From positions 16,271,001 through 16,335,000 of the forward strand of contig CM065390.1 in the NCBI GenBank assembly GCA_033060915.1: a stretch of DNA of 64,000 bases, written 5' to 3'. This DNA comes from Euryodendron excelsum. Lineage: Eukaryota; Streptophyta; Magnoliopsida; Ericales; Pentaphylacaceae. Position 1 is the first letter of the stretch, and the number at the start of each line of letters is the position of its first letter. A model generated the notes under the pieces. It was given only the letters and a program-made list of their open reading frames with translations. It did no database searches and was not told where the DNA came from. Positions 45,372 through 57,344 of the stretch are shown here, piece after piece. A program made the position numbers and the translations under genes.

Positions 45372-48300
45372 TGTTAGGAGAATTTTATAAAAACACATCA
45401 AGTAATTCGTATTAATCCAAATTAATAAACCAAATTATAATGTAATAGTATTAACTTGATAAACAATAAAACATAGTTAAAGAAAAATATAAAAACTGGC
45501 CTGTGAGAATTGAGAAGCATGATATCACTGTCCTAAAATAACTGTGTTTTCTTACATGAATGTACAATCGAACATCTGCTACTCCAAGATTCAACCCAAT
45601 TTGCTCACAGCTTATCTCCTCGGGAGTTATGTCTGCGGGGAGAACAATGAACCATCCCAGCTGCGGTTCCTATAAAACACAATATAGAAAATATAGAAAT
45701 AGTAGATAGAAGATGATAGAGTATAAGAGAATGTAGAGCTTTGTATATCTCAAGTATGTCTTCAATAAGTATCATCTTTGTATGTATATCAAACAATGAC
45801 AAATATAAGCATTATATAGGCTTTAAGAAACTAGCCGTTATGGCTATTAAAATCCCCCATGGTGACTAGTAAAAGTTGTAATGGCTTAACATAAATCATG
45901 TAATAAACTTAGAAATAAACTATATAATAAACTTTATCATAAAACTTGTAACTGACTAATTATATAATTAAAGTTCTAAAATTTAATAAAAAAATAACTT
46001 TATTCTAACAATCCCTCACAAATTTTAAAAGTTTAAAATAAGCAAAAATAAATATAATAAGTTTGGGTAACCTTAATACTGTGTAATAAGTATAGATGTC
46101 TTTTTGACTTGAACCTCACTTAGTGCTAACAGTTTTCCTCCAAAGGACCGTAGTAAGACTACACATTGAACTAGACCTTTTGAGTCAAAGTTTAACATGT
46201 CACACACACAGTACTAACCATTAGACATGTTCGTGGGTTGGTGCGCTTATAACCATGCACCGATCTTGATTCTCATGAGAGTTACTAGAGAACATCCCAA
46301 TTTTTATAGTTGCAGTCTCACAACGGCTCTCATTTATGTGAATCCTCCAAGGATACATGTGATGAGAATACCCCGCGGGAGTTTGCCCGTCTTGGATTCA
46401 TTCAAGATTATACCCTTCCTTAATGTTCACATTTCCACAACACAACTGCCTTAGGGATGAGTAAGAGAACATCTTTCGTGCCTCTTAATATAATGGTGCT
46501 GAATTGTTGATACCCGTTAAACTTCTTTCATGGGATCCCAATCAAAGAAAACGGGTTACTTCCCTAAGTAACTCCCTGTAGACTTATGCTTATCCCTCTC
46601 GGACATATAAAAGAGCTAGCGTCAAGCGCTAGTCTAGAGGCAATTAATTTCATGTAAGATTTTGGCTTCTCAAGCCTGCCTCAATATATAAAGGATCTAG
46701 CCGATGGTGCTAGCTAGTTCAAATAAGATTATACTTGCAAAGAAAATGCTCCATTGAGATGCCATATATCAACTTGCCAATACGCTAAAATATTGAATAG
46801 ACAGAATTCCTACCAGAATAATAGATACTCTAAACTTCTTGAACAATAAGAGAGAGAACCATAATAATAGATGATTGCCTTCTGTAACCATAAGAGTAGA
46901 GAATACCATAGAGAAAAACCACAGCCATGATTGCCTTCTTTAACCATAGAAAATACCATAGAGAAAAACCATAGCCATAGCATAAAAGCCGCTTATAGAT
47001 AATAAGAGATATTCCAGTCTTCTTGAGTTAGAATGGATCATATAGCATAAAGAACCATATGCAATCCAATGAAACCAGTTGATAGAGAATCCATATCTTC
47101 TTGGACAATAAGAATTTGAAATATCATGAAGACCAAATATATTCAATTGATTCCAAGCTCTATATCAAACATAAGCATATGCAATAAATTCCAAATGCCA
47201 CATCAAGATATAATTAGAATCATCCACATCAAGTACTATTAGCAGAAATCCCATCAAAAAGGTTCCTTTGCAATACCATTTAGGGAGCTCACAGATAAAG
47301 AGAATATGATCTCAAGCCTTGTGAAATTTTTCCAAGCAAGAATCTTCAACATACACAAGATTAATATAGTCTCACAAAATATCTCATAATAAATTACTTG
47401 CCAACCTTTAGAAAATTAAAAGATATAAAGTATGTAATTTACATATCTATAAACAAAACACAACCCCCACATTTCATACATTTCTGTATTAAATCCAGAG
47501 AATTATCAAGGAGATTTGTATTCCCAAAGTTACTGGTCAATTAAAATGCAAATTATCATACACTAATATATAGCCGAACGCAAATGCAATATCATACTGC
47601 TTGAAGCAGTATAGTAGAGCCAATTGATTCAAGATTGTTCAACACAAAAACTTAACCTTAGGTCCTGAAGAAATGATAAGGCTAGACAAAATTTGACTTT
47701 CTCTAAGTTTTAAAATCATATGAAACTCTTTAAAAAATTGGCACATGAAATCAAATTCCAGAATATGAATAAATTAAACAAAGTTTAAATAAAACCACAT
47801 ACTGATACATTGTGTGGCTAGCAATTAATGATAGACTGACCAGTATTTAGATGACTCAATGTACTGGTAGGTCAAACATAAAATCCATGTAACTCACATA
47901 CAGAATATAACAAAGATACATCAACATCGATCACACCATTCAAAACCTTTGAAACAATATTCTATTCTAAACAATCACAACATATTAAAATTTTATATGA
48001 TTCAATTACCATGCTCCACCAATGATTATATGCTGTAATAATGTTCAATGGCACTTCAATGCCCACTGTGTGCATATATACACATATACATATAGCTGAC
48101 AACAGTTATATATAATAGAGTAATGAAAAATTAAATATCTTTTTGATTACCTACTCAAAGACTAGAATAAAAGCAAGTATAGCAGACATTCAATTATTAA
48201 TGTAAAATCATTACAAATTTTTTTTGTTTATATATATATATATATATATATGTTTATATATTATGTAAAGAACTGTTCAATATCCACACGGTGAAAGTAA

Positions 48301-49748
48301 CCAATATGCAAACCGAACGAGAGTTAATGTCAAACCACATTTCAAAGAGCGATGAACATCAATTACAAAACCACTAGAAACCACACCACACAAATACATG
48401 GCCACTAACGGTCAAGGAAATATTAAAAGAGTACTATTCAATTGATGTGTAGTATTAACCCTGCAATAACATATAATATCAAATCTGTAACATCCACAAA
48501 CTCTCCTGGAAGAAACTCAAAAAACACCATCTCCATAAAATAATCAAACGTCTAGCATATTAACTCATGTATATGTTTTTTTTGTTTATAAATATAAACC
48601 AGAAAACAGTTTTCCCAAATAACCAAAACTGATTTTATTTTCACAAAATAGATATCATTTTACCATTCAAATGAAACTATTTTAGAACTGTAGACAGAAA
48701 ACTATTTTGTTTCTTAATAAACATTTAAAACACATGAACAAAGAGTTTATTTCAAGTAGACCAAGCACAACAAAAAAGATAACATATGATGCTTCCTAGA
48801 TCTAACTCAGTGATCTCCACATATGATTCGTCAAATTGATTTACTGTATACTATTCAAATAGTTAGATCTATGTCCACACAAAAGTTTCTCTAATCAAAT
48901 GCAATGAGAGCACGGTTCCTAATACATTATATCGCTTACTGTAGTGAGGTTCAATATTCTATCAGAGGAATCTAACAGTTCAAATAGCCAAAAACCTATC
49001 ACATGCTACCTATCGCACGCTAGGAGTTTCCAATTTTCATATGCAGTAAAACAAACACATACATAAGGTGATAATTACAGTTGCTTTAGATTGTTAGAAG
49101 AATTTCATAAAAACACATCATGTAATTCACATTAATCCCAATAAACCACAACTTACGAATAAAAAAATTACAGTGTAATAGTATTAACTTGATATACAAT
49201 ACAATATAGTTAAAGGAAAATAGAAAAGTTGCTCTATAAGAATTGAGAGACGTGATATTACTGTTCTAAAGCAATTGTACCTCCCTACGTAAAAGTACAA
49301 TCAGATATCAGCTACTCCAAGATTCAACCCAATTTGCTCGCAACCTATCTCCTCGGAAGTCACGTCTACCGGGAGAATAATGAACTGTCATAATTGCGGT
49401 TACCCATAAAACACAAAATAAAAAGCATAGAAATAGTATATAGAAGATGATAGAGAATAAGAAATGTAGAGTTTTGTATATCTCAAGTATGTCTTCTATA
49501 AATATCACCTTTGTATGTATATTAAACAATGACAAGTATAAGCATTATATAGACTTTAAGAAACTAGCCGTTATGGCTATTAAAATCCCCCATGATGGCT
49601 AGTAAAAATTATAACGGCTTAATATAAATCATGTATTAAACTTCAAAATAAACTCTATGATAAACTTTATCATAAAACTTGTAACCGACTAATTAAATAA
49701 TGAAAATAAGGTTTTAGAATTTAATAAAAGAATAACCTTATTCTAACA
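45372..49748 (-). mobile_element. Coding-free LTR element, 4.4 kb
   Basis: Direct LTRs 45372-46010 (639 bp) and 49092-49748 (657 bp), both TGTTAG to CTAACA. Flanks are ccagc (45367-45371) and ccaac (49749-49753), one mismatch. Orientation is taken as minus: a purine run (TGTGAGGGAT, 46011-46020 on minus) precedes the left LTR, and a TATA-like 'cctatataatgc' in the LTR reads on the minus strand. The 3.1-kb interior has no retroelement protein frame, and no standard primer site was found beside the right LTR. The best description is a non-autonomous, Copia-like derivative. Confidence 0.7.
48229..48252. repeat. (TA)n microsatellite
   Basis: About 24 bp of TA in the interior of the coding-free element. 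Confidence 0.9.
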
Positions 49749-51240
49749 CCAACAACTCAACTTTAATTTGCCACTAACAAACTATTATGGTTCTTTGCAA
49801 TTTTTTCTCTTTCTAGAGCTAGATAGATTCGTGAAGAAGGGCATATTTGTTCACTGCGCGTATGTCGCGCCCCGGTTTTTGGAGGTGTCCAATGTCCTTT
49901 CAGCTCGGAGACCCTAAAGCACGGAACTCTGTCATTAGAACTGGTCCCCCTAGAAGGACAAGTGCGACTAAGTTTGAAAATTAGTTTGACTAAGGGCTTT
50001 TTAGAAAAAAATGAGTCGCCACCTAATTTCATTAAGGTGAGTTAGGACACCTAAAACTAAGTGTTAATCCAAAGACTAAACTTAGGATTTCTTGGAAAAG
50101 GTTTTGAAAAATTCCCTCAAGAGAGGTTTTTAAGAAAATAGGCTATTTGGCACCCTTTTTGAAATGTTTAAGCCCTTTTTTGAAAATAACTCAATTTTTG
50201 GTATTTCGAAAACAGAGATCTAAGGTTCGGGGGTTGGTTACGTGTAGAGAAGATATCCTAAGATCATCACCCTATCCCGCCCTTTCGGTACCTACATGTC
50301 TAATCACCCTTGGTTCACTCACTAGAATAACCGGTTACCATCGTCCACTTAATATCCACTTTAGAACTTTGAAAAAGGGGTTTAGTCATCACTTTTTGGA
50401 TGAATGATGCATGATGCAAGTTTTGGAAGAAGTTTGAAAACAATGGAAGTTTTGAAAGAGTTTGGAATAGAAACTTTGAATTGATTGGAATTTTTGAAAA
50501 AGGGATTGGGGTTGAAATAAAAGTTATGACTGCACCATTTTAGGTTGCCTACGTATCTCATTTGGCGTTAATCAGGTCAATCGTAGTTCAGGCAAGAGCC
50601 CGATGGGAAATAGGCGCATTAGGGCATTTGGAAGGTTTAAACACACTTTGGGGTCTTTGGAAAAGTTTAAGACACTTTGAGGTCTTTGGATAAGTTTAAA
50701 ATACTTTGAGGTCTTTGGAAGGTTGAAGGTCCTTTAGAGGTTTTGACTTGAAATTGAATGGAGGAGTATTTCTTGAAAATGTTTTGGGATCAACTTAAGG
50801 GAGTTTTGAAAAAATGCTTTGGCATGACTCAAGAGAACTTGAAAGTATTTTTGAAGTCTTGTTTTGAAATCCTAGGAGGCATGACTTTAGAATGTTTGGA
50901 TGAATTAGTTTTTGAAAGTGGTTTTTGAAAATGACCAAGTATTTGGAATCCTAATATGGACAACCTTAGAGGTTAATCTTGATTTACCACTTGTCCTTGG
51001 AATTCCTAACCATGAGAGGGCTAGGGACACCTTAGGTTTGTGACCTTTTGAAAATATTTTTGGAAATGCCTTGGGGATGGAATGTAAGAACATTAGAAGA
51101 GTTTATAGAGTTGGGTTTTTGAAATCATGAGAGTGGGAAGTTTTGGAAAAATAGGTTATGAGGATAATTTGAAAGTTTGAATGGTCATTTAAACAAAGGT
51201 TCAAGAGTTGAAACCTTGAAGTGTACTAACCTAGGTAGGG

Positions 51241-51492
51241 TTAGCCTAGGGTTGGTCAACTATGGTCAAGTTAACCTAGGGTTAGGCAACTTGGGTCAAG
51301 TTAACTTAGGGTTAGGTAATTAGGATCAAGTTAACCTATGGTTTGATAACTAGGGTCAAGTTAACCTAGGGTGTGGTAACTAGGGTCAAGTTAACCTAGG
51401 GTTAGGTAACTAGGGTCAAGTTAACCTAGGGTTAGGTTACTAGGGTCAAGTTAACCTAGGGTTAGGTAACTAGGGTCAAGTTAACGTAGGGT
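51241..51492. repeat. 30-bp minisatellite, 8 units
   Basis: 'ggtcaagttaac' recurs at 51264, 51294, 51324 (one change), 51354, 51384, 51414, 51444 and 51474, an exact 30-bp period. Each unit also has 'ctagggttaggtaact', which holds a telomere-like agggtta core. Confidence 0.95.
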
Positions 51493-52740
51493 TGGATTGG
51501 AAGATGGTTTTAAAGTGTGGTTTGGTGTATTTTTGGAAAGGGTCTTGAAAACACAACATGATATGCAATGAACTTTGGTTGATAATCTTTATGAAGATCA
51601 TTTCTATGAAAATTTTGACTCTAGCCAAGAATATGGTTTATATGGTTGGTGATTGGAGACCATTCCAAGGAAGGTTTCTTTATGGCCATTATAACCAATA
51701 TCTTGACAAGAGTATAAGGGGTCAAAATTCAACATAATGATATTGATTTTTTTAGAAGATCATTTTTGATGCAAAGATGGTGAGAGTGTGTTTTTGAAAT
51801 CATTTTTGGAGAAAGATTTTGAAAACCATTTTTCAAGGGAACCATTCCATCAAGAGAGGGTTCATATGGCTAATAAATTGGTGACCACTCAAGAGAGGGT
51901 TCCATGGAGCCATTTCAACCACTAACTTTGACAAAATGGAAACCTTGAATATTAGAGAGTTTGAAAGCAATTTTTGTGCAAGTTGAAATACAATGGTGCA
52001 AAAGTATGAATTAAGGGGTTGTGAGAGATTTTCTAAGGCATGACTCCTAAGGTCTCACCCTAAACTTCAAGGGGCCAACTCTTGGAACAATTTTTGAAGG
52101 ACATGTAGAACTTGGAAATATCATGAAATTAAGAGCAATGCAAGCATTGTGGAATATGGCAATAAACATAAAATGAAGCCAAGCATACAAGGCATGATCA
52201 AAATAATAATATGCAAGGGGTCATGATTCACATACAAGGCTTTTAGACTTCACCATACAAACAAGAGGCTCTTAGGACATACCATCTTAAAGTAGGCTAG
52301 TGAGAGGTCCCCCTACACGGTGGCTCTCACTTGCTTTCCTTTAGGCATGATCTAGGAGTCCTCTTGGCTCAAGCATGCAAGAAAGGGGGGTTGAAAATGG
52401 GGATTAAAATAGAGAATAGCCTAAGTAGGCTAGGAGGGAGAAGAGAAGAATGGGGAGAGCACAAATATAAAAGGGATACCACATTTCGCCTTCAACACTC
52501 TTGTAGTCTTCAATGGATGTCTTGATTGGAGCTTAAGTGACTTCAAGAAGGCTTGAGAGGCTTGAGTGGAGTGTATAAATGTGTATGAGGCTTTGTGTAT
52601 GGAGTGTATAGGCTTAGGAGAGGTAGAATCTAACCTAAGTGTTGGAGGGTGGAATATATGTAGAGGTTCGAGTTTCTGGAGTGATTTCAGCAGAATTTCG
52701 TATCAATTTCGGACCCGGAATATGCAAGGGGAGAGGCCTC

Positions 52741-52748
52741 TATTTATA
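52741..52748 (-). promoter_or_regulatory. TATA box of LTR copy B
   Basis: TATAAATA on the minus strand in the same context as copies A and C, 20 bp from the first hairpin. Confidence 0.65.
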
Positions 52749-52767
52749 GGCAATCTGGAACAGACCA

Positions 52768-52826
52768 TGTGCATGTGCTACATGGGCATGGCCAAATTGT
52801 GGCTGTGCGCATGTAGGACATGCGCA
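52768..52826 (-). repeat. Hairpin pair upstream of TATA, copy B
   Basis: 52806-52826 is a perfect hairpin: arms TGCGCATGT / ACATGCGCA, loop AGG. 52768-52788 has the same 9-3-9 layout with arms TGTGCATGT / ACATGGGCA (7 of 9 pairs). The position equals that of the GGCGCC hairpins in copy A. Confidence 0.85.
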
Positions 52827-53131
52827 GGTACTGTTCCATTGCCACAATAACACGTGACACCCTATGTACTAGTTAAATCTCGACCGTTGATCGAAAATCG
52901 GTCGATCTGATCAAAATTTGAACGCATGTAGCATACACTCCATCACCGGGCAAGTTCGTCCAAACTTTGCCTCGATAATTGAGTCAACCGGGAAAGTTTC
53001 GGGGGAATCGGTCGCACTCGGGATGTTCTCCTAGTGCTTCCGATGAACTTCCATATTTTTGAAAAGTTTGAATTATGTTCAGAAGCATGGGATATCGTCT
53101 TGGGAAGCGTGCCAAAAAGGACACTTTTGTG

Positions 53132-53566
53132 GAGCGTCTGTGATACGCTCTGTGTGTGTTTGAAAGTAGCTGTTTTCATTTGATGTGATCGAGGCCTTCG
53201 AGAAGCAATCTATTCGATCGGACCGTTCCGATGGAAAGTACTCTGGAAATAATTTCTAGAATTTCCAAATTTACGCATTTCTCAAGTCATTTGACCGTGC
53301 ATTTTGATTAGGGAATCGAAGAAAAAGTCAACCTTGGCGGAGCGTCTGTGAGACGCTCTAGGGGTTGCTAAAAGTCGTGGTTTGCACACCGTACGATGGA
53401 GGGTTTTGGGGAGCGATCTATTCGATCGAACCGTATCGATGGAGAGATCTATGGGCGAGCTTTCGAGAATTCCCTGATTTACGCATTTCTCAAGTCAGTT
53501 GACGGTGCGATATAATCAGGGAATCGGGAGAAAAGACAATTTGGGCGGAGCGTCTGCGAGACGCTC
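53132..53566. repeat. 208-bp repeats each with a GAGCGTCT hairpin
   Basis: The 19-bp hairpin GAGCGTCT-3 nt-AGACGCTC starts at 53132 (one mismatch), 53340 and 53548, spaced exactly 208 bp. Between them 'gatctattcgatcg' and 'tttacgcatttctcaagtca' also repeat. The second and third hairpins are perfect. Confidence 0.9.
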
Positions 53567-54054
53567 CAGGGAACTTTTATCGCGTCATGTGAGCTTAGTA
53601 TCGTAGGGTGTTCTTCAGGTTAAACAAAGGCGTGCGATGAAATCCTTTGCTCAAAATCCCAAGGTCGGTGCTATTTTGGGGCATTTTTAAGGGCAAAACG
53701 ATCATTTTGACCGGAGTTGGCTGGAAATGGTCAGGAATGGTCTGGTATATCGTGTTAGGTGTGTAGGGCTGTTCAGGGATGGTTTTGAGAGAGTTTTTCG
53801 CCATTCAGCGGGGTTCGCCCCGTGCTGAGTCGTTCAGGGGCAAAATGGTCATTTTGACCAGAGTGAGCCGGAATAGAACCGGATTTGGACTAAATGGTGT
53901 ACGGGGGATGCCTGATGGTTTGACAACATTATGGAAGGATGGACTTATTGTTTTGAGGGATTTTAAACTTTCCTAAAACGTACCTGGAGGCCAGAAAGGG
54001 CAGGTTTGGTCATTTTTCACCGAGTCGAGCTAGCAGGCGCCGGTGTTGACCTAG

Positions 54055-54390
54055 GTGTTGGTTCCCGAGACCGCCCGGTCTCGAAAAACTACCTGTGCGG
54101 TGTTGGTTTCTAAGAACGTCTGGTCTTAGAGAGCTACTTGTAGGGTGGTGTTGGTTCCTGAGAGCGCCTGGTCCTAGAAAGCTACCTGGAAGGGTGGTGT
54201 TGGTCTCCGAGAACGCCTGGTCCCGGAGAACTACCGAATGATGGACATTCTACATTGGTAGGCTAACAGGCGCCAGAAGTGAACTGTCTGGAATCTTTGA
54301 TGTGGTGTTGGTCCCCGAGATCGCCCGATCCCGCGAAGCTAACAGAATGGCGTTGGTTTCCGGGACTGCCTGGTCCGAAAAACTGCCTGG
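54055..54390. repeat. 45-49 bp tandem units near the 5' end of LTR copy B
   Basis: Units starting 'gtgttggt(t)ccgaga' occur at 54055, 54100, 54148 and 54197, then diverged ones at 54305 and 54340. Each has an inverted pair around 'cgcctggtc' (gag..ctc type). The place corresponds roughly to the 81-bp array of copy A. Confidence 0.8.
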
Positions 54391-54605
54391 AACAATAGTG
54401 CTTAAGGCTTCAGCAGAACCTTGTGGGCCCGAGAAGCGACCAGCTAGTTGGATTGGAGATTGTAAGGCTCATTTTGAGCCTGCATGTGTTGTGATGTTGG
54501 AAGCCGAATCCGATCGGGTCGGAGATTGCCGAGCGGGCAAAAATGGGGTGCTTACAGCGTATATGCTATATAACTCGTATGGGTTACATTCCTCCAGCTT
54601 GAATA

Positions 54606-54614
54606 CAAAATATA
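54606..54614. repeat. Left 9-bp target duplication of the MULE
   Basis: caaaatata here and aaaaatata at 56303-56311, eight of nine identical. Confidence 0.75.
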
Positions 54615-54928
54615 GGGTTAATTTTACTTTTCACACTTACAGTTTATATCTTGTCCCACTTTGCCTCTTGATTTTTCAATTTAAGTAATCAACACCTTAC
54701 ATTTTGGGTCATGCTACAATGTGACCCTTTGGGTGGATGCTGTCTATTTTTTTGAAGGCAAAAAAGCACGTGCACACCACGTACCGTTTAATGAGGGGCA
54801 TAACTAGTATTTCACCCCATTTCTTGAAGAAAGGCCAACCCCTCACATGTGCCCCTACATACGTAAGTGAATGTACTCATATGCTGCTTGGCGGGGAAGA
54901 GGAAAAACAGGGGAAGCGAAATAAAGAA
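54615..54928 (+). repeat. Left terminal inverted repeat of the MULE
   Basis: Pairs with 55989-56302. Shared words include 'aagcacgtgcacaccacgta' and 'gtgcccctacatacgtaagt'. Confidence 0.92.
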
Positions 54929-55350
54929 AACGAGGAAGAGAAGGGAAAACAAGAAAAAAGAAACAATGGAAGGAAGAGTTTGCAACTGCGAGAGACCAAG
55001 TTAGATGAGAATCTTATGGACGTCTACGAACCCAAGGATAAGATTTACAGGATGTGAAAAATATGAAGTAAGCATACAATGTGTTTATATGAATTTCTGA
55101 ATACAAAAAAACATACCTTTAATCTTGGTAATCTAAATTTGGGTTATTTTACAGCAACAAGGAGGGTCTGGATTCTTTGTTTGGTATGACCCTCCAATTA
55201 ATGTACCACCACTCGAAGCAAGTCATACCAGGGGAGAAAGATAGACAAAACTAGAGACTGATCTGAAAAGCAGTAAAAGGAAACAAAACATAATGTGGGC
55301 ATGTGTAGTTGTGTCTTATGTGTTGGTGGCTGGGGTGGGGTTATACTTTG

Positions 55351-55981
55351 CTAAGGCAAAATGACTGTTGTGTCAGGATTTATCCTCCTTATTTCCTCAC
55401 AATAATCCCAAAGCCTACTATACTGTTCTCTATTTGTCCCCATCATCTTCTCCATTGCCTTCCTTTTGGCCCTGTAAAGCTGAGTCCTTGGTGTCCCTAT
55501 AACAAAATCCTTTTGAATTGCCTTTTTAAAAGATTCAATTGGCCACTGTGGGTTGGATCTGATGCTGTTAACATATTTGTTTACAAACCACCTAGAGTTA
55601 ATATGCTTATTTTGAAAAGACCTACCACAGTTATGTTCATTTTTATAGGTCTTCACTTCCAAAGTGCTTTGATTTGCATAGTAGAAGCAAAGATCACCCA
55701 ATTACAACATTCCTTGTATATAACCCTTACTCTTGACTCATTATTCACAAACGTTATGTTTTTCCCATTCTTTATTGTAAACTCTCTCACTCAGCTCTGA
55801 ATTTAGTAGCTGAACTAGATAACATTTCAATTTTAAACTCCACCTTACCCATGTCTGTATCAGGATTAAATTCTGAATATCTTGGACCTCTTTCTCCATC
55901 ATCAAAGGAGTCATAAATGTTGTGAAACTCATCACTTGATGCCACATTAGATTCAAACAGTGCATCATCATCTACATCCAC
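55351..55981 (-). pseudogene. MuDR-type transposase, N-terminal remnant
   Basis: Mutator transposases cut and paste the element. Minus strand: 55981-55787 reads an acidic start (MDVDDDALFESN) then FNPDTDMGKVEFKIEMLSSS, the start of the MuDR DNA-binding domain. The frame then shifts at about 55790. A middle piece with IKNGKNITFVNNE is one frame over. 55701-55351 reads YKNEHNCGRSFQNKHINSRW, later QKDFVIGTPRTQLYRAKRKA and REQYSRLWDYCEEIRR. At least two frameshifts separate these. The DDE catalytic region and SWIM zinc finger are absent. Plus-strand open frames here (55309-55800) are shadows. Confidence 0.8.
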
Positions 55982-55988
55982 ATCAAAT

Positions 55989-56302
55989 TCTTTATTTCTC
56001 TTCCCCCAGTTTTCCTCTTATCCACCTAGTAGTATATGAATACATCCACTTATGTAGGTAGGGGCACACAACAAAGGCTGGCCTTTGTGCATGATATGGG
56101 GTGAAATACCAGTTATGGCCCTCACTAAACCGCACGTGGTGTGCACGTGCTTCTTTGTCGTCAAGAAAACAAACGATATCCACCCCGAAGAGTCACATTA
56201 TAGAATGACCCAAAGTGTGAGGTGTTGATTATCTAAATTGAAAGCTCAGGAGGCAAAATGAGAAAAGGTATAAACTACAAGGGTGAAAAGTAAAATTAAC
56301 CC
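55989..56302 (-). repeat. Right terminal inverted repeat of the MULE
   Basis: Pairs with 54615-54928. A 63-codon open frame across it (55992-56183 minus) is a by-product. Confidence 0.92.
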
Positions 56303-57081
56303 AAAAATATATATAGATACATTGTGCGTACGTAAATTTCACAAGCAATAGAACAGCAAACATCTTCCTAATTAATTACAAGATCATCGATTTGTATATC
56401 TGCGCCCACATAAGTCATATATGAGGCCGTAAAGTTTAAATAGGTAGGAGTCAAGGGCCTAAATGTATGAGGTGCTTGGGATTCGACCAAATCCAAATGT
56501 TTTTTAAGGAGGTGCAAGTAAACTACCCAATCCTCATCCCTGCTGCTACTTGGCATTGGCATCACGTACCCAATTTGGCCTCCCCACGGGAAATGGTATG
56601 ACCTGAAAGCCAGCTCTCCCCATCCAAAGTCCATCTTTAACACTAGGAATCGATGTCCCGATGATACCACCACAGCGGCTTCATCGTTAGTCCTTTTGCA
56701 GTACACTCTCACTATTACCTGCTCCGGTCGATGCAACTCCACCCAATCAATCAACCCTAAGAAGTGCTCCTCTGTGGTGGCGCCCTCCAGACATCCATGT
56801 ACGATCCTTGCAACCTCACCCAGTGGCATTGCCTTCAGCTCACCCACGCTTTCCTCACCATATGGGATGGAAAGAATGTTCCCGAAGTAGTTTCTCATTG
56901 ATGTCGTATTTCCTGATGTCGTCGATATGGCGCGGCTTAACCTATCCCGCCCATCAACCACGATACCCATCTTGCATCTCTTGCTGGGGTCATCACCCCC
57001 TGTGGCTATAAGCTTCCATAAAAAGGCACTAAAAGACTCGAGTTTGCTTCTCCTAGTGGCACTGTCGAAGCTGGCTTGCGA

Positions 57082-57084
57082 TTA
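57082..57084 (-). other. Premature ochre codon in BAHD exon 2
   Basis: TAA in phase: the 37 codons from 57081 to 56971 are open and join to the next ORF. A CAA to TAA transition would explain it. Confidence 0.8.
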
Positions 57085-57308
57085 AAGGTCGTTAATTTCC
57101 TCTGCATTGACATAGTAGATGCGGCTCAGGAGCTGATCCTCGAGTTCTTCTTTTGGCTGTGGGGGAAGCAGTGACAATACCAACACATAGGTAGTGTCAA
57201 AGGAAGGGTCAAAATGGCATGGCCGTCTCAGATTGAGTAGTGAGCGCCTAAAAGAAGGGATATGGGACATTGGTCTTGCTTGAGCAATCTCGGCCCATGC
57301 AACAAAGA

Positions 57309-57344
57309 ACATGTTGGCTGAGTGGAACATGTTGGCTGAGTGTG
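57309..57344 (-). repeat. 18-bp tandem duplication beside the HXXXD motif
   Basis: 'aacatgttggctgagtg' with one extra base occurs twice in a row and duplicates six residues. Most family members have a single SANMF-like segment here. Confidence 0.85.

Larger units (their letters stand above)
49863..54556 (-). mobile_element. Tat/Ogre-type solo LTR, copy B (4694 bp)
   Basis: Left end TGTCGCGCCC and right end GGGGTGCTTACA on the plus strand, flanked by the perfect duplication gcgta (49858-49862 and 54557-54561). Same family and orientation as copy A, with shared terminal block (49990-50330), TATA box, 'ggtcattttgaccgg' units and the 'ggcgccagaagtgaact' motif (54270). No primer site, coding region or partner LTR is present. 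It carries several tandem arrays absent from copy A, so the family's LTR interior turns over fast. Confidence 0.93.
54615..56302 (-). mobile_element. Mutator-like element (MULE), 1.69 kb, long inverted repeats
   Basis: Terminal inverted repeats of about 314 bp (54615-54928 and 55989-56302) start GGGTTAATTTTACTTTTCAC. They match over their length with substitutions and small indels. A 9-bp target duplication with one mismatch, the length typical of Mutator, flanks the element. The interior carries pieces of a MuDR transposase N-terminal region on the minus strand and nothing of the catalytic domain, so it is a non-autonomous deletion derivative. It sits 66 bp beyond the stop of the BAHD gene. 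Confidence 0.92.

Noticed and set aside
51241..51492. CRISPR-like regular array
   Set aside because: Units are tandem without unique spacers, and the context is a plant LTR.
54737..55057. 106-codon plus-strand frame with a charged tail
   Set aside because: Starts inside the left terminal inverted repeat of the MULE and runs through purine-rich subterminal DNA; no family match.
55309..55800. 163-codon plus-strand frame with hydrophobic runs
   Set aside because: Opposite strand of the MuDR transposase remnant.
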